DNA of 11,727 nucleotides from Anaerobacillus sp. GTDB lineage: Bacteria > Bacillota > Bacilli > Bacillales > Anaerobacillaceae. Below are positions 6,758 through 11,727 of the stretch, in pieces. The first letter of the stretch is position 1; the number at the start of each line of letters is the position of its first letter. The position numbers and the translations under genes are program-made. Below the pieces are notes generated by a model. It worked only from the letters and a program-made list of their open reading frames with translations. It did no database searches and was not told where the DNA came from. The stretch spans positions 1 through 11,727 of the forward strand of contig SKSA01000275.1 of assembly GCA_007118195.1 (NCBI GenBank), given 5' to 3'.

Positions 6758-7915
6758 ATGAGCACTAATTTCTTTAAGACGGCGAATATGATTGTTGAAA
6801 AGATTGAAGACGCTGGTTTTGAAGCATACATTGTTGGTGGTGCCGTTCGTGATCACTTACTTAATAGAGGCGTTCACGACATCGATATTACTACGTCAGC
6901 TCCGTGTGAGAAAATTAAAGAGATTTTTTCGCATACGGCAGATGTAGCTTTAAAGCATGGAACTGTTATTGTCTGTTACAATGGTGAAGCGTTTGAAGTA
7001 ACAACTTATCGAGGTCAAACTTTAATTGAGGATCTAAAGCTAAGAGATTTCACAATCAATGCTATGGTGTTAACGAAAGCAGGAGACATTATCGACCCTT
7101 ATTTAGGGAGAGAAGATATTAAGCATAGACTTATTCGTGGCGTAGTAAATCCTCGTGAGCGTTTTAGAGAAGATCCACTACGTATGCTTAGGTCCTTTCG
7201 GTTTGTAAGTCAACTTGGCTTTTCAATTGATCAAACAACATTTGCAGCTATCCAAAGCGAAAGTAGCCAAATAACAAAGGTCGCAATCGAACGTATTGCT
7301 TCAGAATTCGAAAAGATATTTTTAGGGGCTAATGCAAAAAAAGCATTTCAGTTATTAAATAGTTCTAGTATCAGTTGCGAAATTCCTCAGTTGAAGGAAA
7401 TAAGCAAGTCTCTATCTGATGATAACGTGATATTTTCGATTTCTTCACTAAAAAACATAACCGAAGTATGGTCTCTTTTATTGTTTATATCTGAGGTTCA
7501 GGACTGTCAAACATTCTTACGCTGTTGGAAGCAACCTAAAAAAGTGATAAATGAAGTAGATTCGATGATTTCTCGTTTACCAATGCTTTTAAAGCGTGGG
7601 TTTAATGAGGAAGATCTATATTTTCTCGGTCTAGAAACAGTTGAGAAGGCGGAACGAGTTAGAGCTCTACTCAAAAATGAAGCACCTAATATTCATAAAG
7701 TTACGTCACAATATTATTCATTACCGATAAAAGATAAAAAACAACTGGCGATAAACGGAACAGATATTATTGATCTATTGAAAGATGAAAAACCGAAAGA
7801 GCGTATTGGTCAAGTCATTTCTTTAGTAGAAAAGGCAGTTTTAACACAAGTAGTGGAAAATAAAAAAAAGGCAATCATTCATTGGTTACGAGAGGAGGGT
7901 TATGTAAATGCGTAG
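6758..7915 (+). CDS. cca: tRNA nucleotidyltransferase, likely CC-adding type
   Basis: A 385-residue class II tRNA nucleotidyltransferase that adds nucleotides to tRNA 3' ends. Motif A is GGAVRD (27-32) with the metal-binding Asp41 and Asp43 (DID); motif B is RDFTINAM (96-103); the nucleotide-selecting EDxxR is Glu138, Asp139, Arg142 in EDPLRMLRSFRF. Between TTYR (82-85) and EDLKLRDF only five residues remain, where full CCA-adding Bacillus enzymes, as I recall them, have about 21. The missing stretch is the flexible loop needed to switch to A addition; its loss marks CC-adding enzymes. The deletion is in frame. A separate A-adding enzyme would then be expected elsewhere. The ATG follows AGGTTGGGA. 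The last 8 nt overlap birA. The family is certain; CC specificity is inferred. Confidence 0.93.
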   Translation: MSTNFFKTANMIVEKIEDAGFEAYIVGGAVRDHLLNRGVHDIDITTSAPCEKIKEIFSHTADVALKHGTVIVCYNGEAFEVTTYRGQTLIEDLKLRDFTINAMVLTKAGDIIDPYLGREDIKHRLIRGVVNPRERFREDPLRMLRSFRFVSQLGFSIDQTTFAAIQSESSQITKVAIERIASEFEKIFLGANAKKAFQLLNSSSISCEIPQLKEISKSLSDDNVIFSISSLKNITEVWSLLLFISEVQDCQTFLRCWKQPKKVINEVDSMISRLPMLLKRGFNEEDLYFLGLETVEKAERVRALLKNEAPNIHKVTSQYYSLPIKDKKQLAINGTDIIDLLKDEKPKERIGQVISLVEKAVLTQVVENKKKAIIHWLREEGYVNA

Positions 7916-8867
7916 TAAACTATTACAAATGCTTAATGATCATCAAGGAGAATTCGTTTCAGGAGAAGCAATTAGTAATTATTTAGGTTGTTCAAGAACT
8001 GCAGTGTGGAAGCATATAGAGGAGCTTCGTAAAGCAGGCTATAAACTAGAAGCAGCCCCTCGTAAAGGGTATCGGATTATTCATCAGCCTAATTTATTAA
8101 CGGAAAGTGAGATTAAGGCTGGACTCGCAACGAATTATTTAGGAAAACACGTTCATTATGAGAAGTCCGTTAAATCTACTCAAGAAATCGCGCACCGCAT
8201 CTCTAGGGATGGTGCAATAGAAGGAACCATTGTCGTCGCAGATGAGCAAGTAGCTGGAAAAGGAAGGTTAGGTCGACCTTGGTTTTCTCCAATTGGCACA
8301 GGGATTTGGATGAGTTTGATTTTAAGACCGAAAATTCCGCCGCAACAAGCCCCTCAATTAACACTATTAACCGCTGTGGCAGTTATACGAGGAATTAAAG
8401 CAGCTACAGATCTTCAGTGTGATATAAAATGGCCGAATGATATATTGTTAAATGGGAGAAAGTTAGTAGGAATCTTAACCGAGATGCAAGCGGATCCAGA
8501 TCAAATTCACTCCGTCATCATCGGTATTGGGATCAATGTAAATGAAACTGATTTTCCAGAAGAAATAAAAGAAATTGCCACATCACTAAAAATTGAAAAA
8601 GAAGAAGAGATCAACCGGGCGACAGTAATCAAAAGTATTTTAGAACAATTTGAGGAATTGTATGAGTTATTTTTGAATGAGGGTTTTATTCCAATAAAAA
8701 AGCTGTGGGAATCAAATGCGATAACGATTGGTCGAAATATAACGGCAAGAACAACAACTAACTCAATTCATGGTTTTGCCCAAGGAATTACTGAAGACGG
8801 TGTTTTGCTCTTAAAAGATGAAAAAGGAGAAATTCATAAAATTTATTCAGCAGATATTGAATTTTAA
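7908..8867 (+). CDS. birA: Biotin-protein ligase / biotin repressor
   Basis: The 319-residue bifunctional BirA activates biotin to biotinyl-AMP, attaches it to carboxylase biotin domains, and as a dimer represses biotin genes. The N-terminal winged helix covers about residues 1-60, with a recognition helix near 28-42 (CSRTAVWKHIEELRKAGY). The catalytic domain has the biotin- and ATP-binding GKGRLGRPWFSP (117-128) and KWPNDILLNGRKLVGIL (174-190). A small SH3-like C-terminal domain begins near 275. The presence of the DNA-binding domain places it with the class II, repressor-type ligases. GAGGAGGG (7892-7899) is a strong ribosome binding site, and the start overlaps cca by 8 nt. No terminator follows directly, so transcripts may run on into the pan leader. 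Confidence 0.96.
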   Translation: MRSKLLQMLNDHQGEFVSGEAISNYLGCSRTAVWKHIEELRKAGYKLEAAPRKGYRIIHQPNLLTESEIKAGLATNYLGKHVHYEKSVKSTQEIAHRISRDGAIEGTIVVADEQVAGKGRLGRPWFSPIGTGIWMSLILRPKIPPQQAPQLTLLTAVAVIRGIKAATDLQCDIKWPNDILLNGRKLVGILTEMQADPDQIHSVIIGIGINVNETDFPEEIKEIATSLKIEKEEEINRATVIKSILEQFEELYELFLNEGFIPIKKLWESNAITIGRNITARTTTNSIHGFAQGITEDGVLLLKDEKGEIHKIYSADIEF

Positions 8868-8868
8868 T

Positions 8869-8897
8869 GTCACAAATTCGTAAAAATTTGTTATACT
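8869..8897 (+). promoter_or_regulatory. panBCD promoter with operator-like inverted repeat
   Basis: An extended -10 region TGTTATACT (8889-8897) lies 17 nt after GTCACA (8869-8874), which matches four of six -35 bases. Transcription would start near 8904. The spacer contains a perfect 7-bp inverted repeat, ACAAATT (8872-8878) and AATTTGT (8885-8891), with 6 nt between. That is the position and symmetry of a repressor operator. The repressor is not identified. Confidence 0.5.
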
Positions 8898-8918
8898 TTG
8901 ATTGTCATAAAAAAAATT

Positions 8919-8943
8919 GGGCAGTATCTTATAGAACTGCACC
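8919..8943 (+). ncRNA. pan RNA motif, first hairpin
   Basis: Pairs: 8919-8920 with 8942-8943, bulged A8941, five pairs 8921-8925 with 8936-8940, bulged A8926, three pairs 8927-8929 with 8933-8935, loop TAT. The pan motif known upstream of panB in Firmicutes is described as a stem-loop with two conserved bulged adenosines, often in tandem, which is what is seen here. The ligand is not established as far as I know. Confidence 0.7.
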
Positions 8944-8985
8944 ACTTAAAAAACTGTTTTAAAAAAGCATTAAAAAAATTAATAG

Positions 8986-9015
8986 TCTGCCTTGATCCAT
9001 TTGGACTAGGACAGA
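8986..9015 (+). ncRNA. pan RNA motif, second hairpin
   Basis: It has the same plan as the first hairpin: base stem 8986-8989 with 9012-9015, bulged A9011, five positions 8990-8994 with 9006-9010 (one T-T mismatch), bulged A8995, three pairs 8996-8998 with 9003-9005, loop 8999-9002. Sequences differ from the first copy, so the shared architecture is not a simple duplication. An A-rich linker (8944-8985) separates the two. Confidence 0.7.
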
Positions 9016-9039
9016 GGGATAATGAAACTAAACGGAAGT

Positions 9040-9070
9040 GCACATACAGAAACTCTTATTTTCTTTGTGC
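9040..9070 (+). promoter_or_regulatory. Third leader hairpin
   Basis: GCACA (9040-9044) pairs with TGTGC (9066-9070), and AGAAA (9048-9052) with TTTCT (9060-9064). It lies between the pan hairpins and the terminator and would be enclosed by the candidate antiterminator stem. Its role is not known. Confidence 0.45.
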
Positions 9071-9081
9071 TTAAATAAATC

Positions 9082-9114
9082 CTTCTCTCCTTTTTTTGGA
9101 GAGAAGTTTTTTTT
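9082..9114 (+). terminator. Intrinsic terminator in the panB leader
   Basis: CTTCTCTCC (9082-9090) pairs perfectly with GGAGAGAAG (9098-9106) around a seven-T loop and is followed by eight T. It lies about 90 nt before panB and about 180 nt after the predicted start, so it can act as an attenuator. Bases 9080-9090 can instead pair with 9009-9019, overlapping the second pan hairpin. Confidence 0.88.
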
Positions 9115-9155
9115 GCACAATAAGCAAGGCGCTTGCGCTTATCTAGAAAATAAGT

Positions 9156-9195
9156 AGGAGTAGTTTCATTTAGTCTCCTCTGAGAAAAAAGGAGG
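9156..9195 (+). promoter_or_regulatory. panB ribosome binding site with alternative hairpins
   Basis: The strong Shine-Dalgarno GGAGG (9191-9195) lies 7 nt before the panB ATG. CTCCT (9175-9179) can pair with AGGAG at 9190-9194, hiding it, or with AGGAG at 9156-9160, leaving it free. Both are 5-bp stems, so any effect may be mild. Confidence 0.35.
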
Positions 9196-9202
9196 ATAAT
9201 GA

Positions 9203-10033
9203 ATGAAAACGACAGCAACCTTTAAAGAAATGAAAAGAAACAAGGAAAAAATTGCGATGATGACTGCTTACGATGCTCCATCAGCCAAATTGGTAGAAGA
9301 AGCTGGAATTGATGTCATTTTAGTTGGAGATTCTCTAGGAATGGTTGTATTAGGTTATGAATCAACAATTTCTGTAACACTTGACGACATGATATTGCAC
9401 ACGAGAGCAGTTAAGCGAGGCGCAAAAGATACATTTATTGTTACAGATATGCCATTCTTAACGTATCATTCCTCTATAGAGGAAACGATGAATAATGCGA
9501 GACGCATCATGCAAGAAGCTGGAGCCCATGCAGTTAAACTAGAAGGCAATGGTGCTGTTATTGAGAAAATTGAAAAGCTAACGCAAGCTGGAGTGCCCGT
9601 AGCTGCCCACTTAGGGTTAACTCCACAATCAGTAGGGGTCTTAGGCGGCTATAAAGTTCAAGGGAAAGATGCTCAAACGGCAAAGCAGCTCATCGATGAT
9701 TCGAAGCAAGTCGAGTTGGCTGGAGCATGTATGCTCGTCTTAGAATGTGTCCCAAAACAGCTTGCTCAGCTAATTAGCGAACAGTTAACGATACCTGTCA
9801 TTGGAATTGGTGCGGGTTTAGATACAGATGGACAAGTATTAGTATTTCACGACGTAGTCGGATATGGCAGTGAACATGTACCGAAATTCGTTAAACAATA
9901 TACGAACATAGCATCGAATATAAAAGATGCTGTATCAAATTATGTTAATGATGTAAAAAACACCGAGTTTCCTGAAGGGAAACATTCATTTAATATGAAA
10001 GATGAAGAGCTTGGGCGCTTATATGGAGGCTGA
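9203..10033 (+). CDS. panB: Ketopantoate hydroxymethyltransferase
   Basis: The 276-residue PanB transfers a one-carbon unit from methylene-tetrahydrofolate to alpha-ketoisovalerate, giving ketopantoate, the first committed step to pantothenate and coenzyme A. It folds as a TIM barrel. Visible motifs are [17 protein letters not shown] (residues 19-35), the metal ligand Asp43 in VGDSLG, Asp82 in VTDMPF, Glu114 in VKLEGN, the catalytic Glu181, and GIGAG (201-205). Length matches the family. It is first in panBCD, and the stop lies 2 nt before panC. Expression is probably controlled by the structured leader at 8869-9202. Confidence 0.97.
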   Translation: MKTTATFKEMKRNKEKIAMMTAYDAPSAKLVEEAGIDVILVGDSLGMVVLGYESTISVTLDDMILHTRAVKRGAKDTFIVTDMPFLTYHSSIEETMNNARRIMQEAGAHAVKLEGNGAVIEKIEKLTQAGVPVAAHLGLTPQSVGVLGGYKVQGKDAQTAKQLIDDSKQVELAGACMLVLECVPKQLAQLISEQLTIPVIGIGAGLDTDGQVLVFHDVVGYGSEHVPKFVKQYTNIASNIKDAVSNYVNDVKNTEFPEGKHSFNMKDEELGRLYGG

Positions 10034-10035
10034 AA

Positions 10036-10881
10036 ATGCAAATAGTTCGTACTATCTCCCAATTAAATAACCTCATTAATGCAGTAAAAAAAGAAGGAAA
10101 AACAGTTGGTTTTGTCCCTACGATGGGTTATTTACATGAGGGACATATCAGTTTAGTAGAAGAAGCAAAAAAACATGATGATTTTATTGTAATGAGCATT
10201 TTTGTAAATCCGTTACAATTTGGACCAAACGAAGATTTTGAACTGTATCCTAGAGATTTAAAAAGAGATGAAAAATTGGCAAAGATGGCAAACGTAGATG
10301 TAATTTTTTATCCAGACGTACAAGAAATGTATCAAAAGGACTTAACGTGTACGGTACATGTTCAAAAAGGTGTTAATGCATTATGTGGGAAAAGTCGACC
10401 AGGTCATTTTGATGGGGTGGCCACAGTCGTTCTTAAGCTTTTTAATATTGTTCAGCCGACACGAGCTTATTTTGGAATGAAAGATGCCCAACAAGTCGCT
10501 GTCATTGAAAATTTAATTGCTGATTTTAATGTGCCTGTTCAATTAATGAAGTGTAAAACCTTAAGGGAAGAGGATGGTTTAGCTCGGAGCTCAAGGAATG
10601 TTTATTTGACAAATGTCGAAAGACAACAGGCGCCAGAAATATATCGGAGTTTAAAACAAGCAGTTGAAAATATTGAAGCTGGCGAAAAAAGTACATCTAA
10701 GCTAAAAGAGGAAATGATTTCGCACTTATCTTTAACGACAACAGGTGAGGTTGATTATGTAGAGATTTTAAGTTATCCAAGTCTTGATGAAATTAGTGCT
10801 ATAGAAGGACAAGTAATTATAGCTATAGCCTTAAAATTTTCAAAAGCACGGCTCATTGATAATGTCACAATTACGGTTTAA
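10036..10881 (+). CDS. panC: Pantothenate synthetase
   Basis: The 281-residue PanC condenses pantoate and beta-alanine with ATP, through pantoyl-adenylate, to give pantothenate. It belongs to the nucleotidyltransferase superfamily. The signatures are VPTMGYLHEGH (27-37) with the nucleotide-binding His34 and His37, FVNPLQFGPNED (56-67), RPGHFDGVATVV (121-132), FGMKDAQQ (146-153) and the KMSKS-like loop DGLARSSRNVYL (180-191). The ribosome binding site GGAGG (10025-10029) lies in the end of panB. Length and motifs are normal. Confidence 0.97.
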   Translation: MQIVRTISQLNNLINAVKKEGKTVGFVPTMGYLHEGHISLVEEAKKHDDFIVMSIFVNPLQFGPNEDFELYPRDLKRDEKLAKMANVDVIFYPDVQEMYQKDLTCTVHVQKGVNALCGKSRPGHFDGVATVVLKLFNIVQPTRAYFGMKDAQQVAVIENLIADFNVPVQLMKCKTLREEDGLARSSRNVYLTNVERQQAPEIYRSLKQAVENIEAGEKSTSKLKEEMISHLSLTTTGEVDYVEILSYPSLDEISAIEGQVIIAIALKFSKARLIDNVTITV

Positions 10882-10914
10882 AAGAAACTATTTGCGAATA
10901 TGGAGGAAATTATA

Positions 10915-11298
10915 ATGTTTAGACATATGATGAAGGCTAAACTTCACCAAGCTCGTGTGACCGAAGCCAATTTAAATTATGTTGGTAGTGTCACGATTGA
11001 TGAAGATTTGTTAGATGCTGTCGACATGCTACCGAACGAAAAGGTTCAAATTGTTAATAACAATAATGGTGCAAGGCTAGAAACATATATCATTCCAGGT
11101 GAGCGAGGAAGTGGTGTTGTTTGTTTAAACGGTGCAGCAGCTAGACTTGTTCAAAAAGGTGATGTTGTTATCATTATTTCATACGCTCTCGTTAGTGAGG
11201 ATCAAGTAAATAAACATGAACCTAAAGTAGCAATTATGAACGAAAATAATCAAATTGTAGAAATGTTTGGTACTGAACCAGCTTCTACCGTTCGTTAA
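10915..11298 (+). CDS. panD: Aspartate 1-decarboxylase proenzyme
   Basis: The 127-residue PanD makes beta-alanine from L-aspartate for PanC. It is a proenzyme cleaved between Gly24 and Ser25 (in [10 protein letters not shown]), which creates the pyruvoyl cofactor at the new N-terminus. [11 protein letters not shown] and [17 protein letters not shown] are further family signatures; Lys9, His11, Tyr22 and Arg54-type positions are kept. The ATG at 10915 follows TGGAGGA (10901-10907). This start puts the cleavage site at residue 24, as in the family, and gives the same length as B. subtilis PanD; the upstream TTG at 10900 is rejected. It lies 33 nt after panC and ends the operon. Confidence 0.97.
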   Translation: MFRHMMKAKLHQARVTEANLNYVGSVTIDEDLLDAVDMLPNEKVQIVNNNNGARLETYIIPGERGSGVVCLNGAAARLVQKGDVVIIISYALVSEDQVNKHEPKVAIMNENNQIVEMFGTEPASTVR

Positions 11299-11307
11299 AT
11301 CGAATAT

Positions 11308-11376
11308 AAATCCCCCTAATGTAAAACACTTAGCATAAGATTATCAGCTAAATGTGCATCAGTTAGGGGGATTTTT
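11308..11376 (+). terminator. panBCD terminator overlapping the next ribosome binding site
   Basis: A perfect 12-bp stem is formed by 11308-11319 and 11363-11374, with five T ending at 11376. Inside it CACTTAGC (11327-11334) pairs with GCTAA and GTG of 11347-11356 around a 2-nt bulge. The 3' arm (AGGGGG, 11365-11370) is also the only Shine-Dalgarno sequence for the ATG at 11378. The hairpin may therefore end the pan transcript and also hide the next gene's ribosome binding site. Confidence 0.75.
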
Positions 11377-11377
11377 A

Positions 11378-11727
11378 ATGGAAAAATGGGTGAATGATTG
11401 GCATAGTCGTTATTGGAAATTGAAAAAAATGGTTGAAAATAATAGTCAATTTAATGAAAATTTATATGAAGAATTGGCTAAAGAATGTGGTGCGCTTCTA
11501 GAGACTTGGATGGAGATGGAAGATAAATTAGATGATATAAAAGAAATGAAACAGCTTGAACAACCTTTACCAAAAGAAAAATTAGACCCTAAAGAGATCG
11601 AGGGTTTAAAGTATTTTAACCTAGAGCTGTTTGATAAAGCGATTCATTGTTTAAAATCTGAAATTTCGAAGGAACGTAAGCACGAACTTGTTTTATACTT
11701 ATATTTAGGTTTTTCATATCTTTATGA
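11378..11727 (+). CDS. Unrecognised protein with TPR-like segment, 3' end missing
   Basis: An open frame of 116 codons runs off the right edge. I do not recognise a family. The N-terminus is rich in aromatic residues (MEKWVNDWHSRYWKLKKM), followed by a charged helical stretch. From about residue 76, GLKYFNLELFDKAIHCL then a second helix ending in LYLGFSYLY resembles the helix pair of a tetratricopeptide repeat. No signal peptide or membrane segment is seen. AGGGGG lies 7 nt before the ATG, inside the terminator-like hairpin. In B. subtilis dinG follows panD; here this gene takes that place. Codon use looks like its neighbours. It could be a small TPR scaffold, but its function is unknown. Confidence 0.7.
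   Translation, partial: MEKWVNDWHSRYWKLKKMVENNSQFNENLYEELAKECGALLETWMEMEDKLDDIKEMKQLEQPLPKEKLDPKEIEGLKYFNLELFDKAIHCLKSEISKERKHELVLYLYLGFSYLY

Noticed and set aside
8904..9114. T-box or 6S-like RNA in the panB leader
   Set aside because: No T-box sequence (AGGGTGG) is present, and the ends do not pair as in 6S RNA; the bulged-A hairpins before panB fit the pan motif better.
9121..9141. Small hairpin containing GCGCTTGCGCTT between terminator and panB
   Set aside because: It resembles short dispersed repeats of Bacillaceae but is too short here to claim as an element; no role is visible.
9006..9218. 70-codon minus-strand frame across the pan leader
   Set aside because: It is the complement of the terminator and hairpins; its lysine-rich composition follows from the T-rich leader.

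Overview
The window looks like chromosomal DNA of a low-GC, endospore-forming Bacillaceae. The gene order ypjB / ypjC / ypjD-dapB-mgsA-bshB1-bshA-cca-birA / panBCD is the one I know from the Bacillus subtilis ypj-pan region. Bacillithiol genes and a YpjB-type sporulation protein fit the same group. The tRNA nucleotidyltransferase appears to lack the flexible loop of full CCA-adding enzymes. That feature is known from CC-adding enzymes of bacteria such as the alkaliphile Bacillus halodurans, so an alkaliphile-like relative is plausible. The genus is inference.

Layout. 1-261: no convincing gene; a long RNA-type hairpin and two diverged 41-nt tandem copies precede ypjB. 262-1050: ypjB. 1058-1187: a large nested palindrome that looks like a small foldback element. 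1288-1971: a YugP-type membrane zinc metallopeptidase with its own promoter and terminator. 2175-3047: ypjC (YitT family), the only minus-strand gene, with related ACTCAAA heptad repeats on both sides. 3308-8867: a tight, mostly overlapping seven-gene cluster (ypjD, dapB, mgsA, bshB1, bshA, cca, birA). 8868-9202: a structured leader with a promoter, two hairpins of the pan-motif type, a strong intrinsic terminator and a candidate antiterminator. 9203-11298: panB, panC, panD. 11308-11376: a terminator-like hairpin whose 3' arm also holds the Shine-Dalgarno sequence of the last gene. 11378-end: a partial, unrecognised gene with a TPR-like C-terminal part.

How the genes work together. dapB makes tetrahydrodipicolinate for lysine and peptidoglycan. 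mgsA diverts triose phosphate to methylglyoxal. bshA and bshB1 carry out the first two steps of bacillithiol synthesis, and bacillithiol helps detoxify methylglyoxal. cca matures tRNA 3' ends. birA charges biotin enzymes and represses biotin genes. panB, panC and panD supply pantoate, pantothenate and beta-alanine for coenzyme A.

Most worth checking: the loop deletion in cca, which predicts a CC-adding enzyme with a separate A-adding partner elsewhere; the mechanism by which the pan leader could switch between antiterminator and terminator; and the repeat and foldback elements around ypjB, yugP and ypjC.
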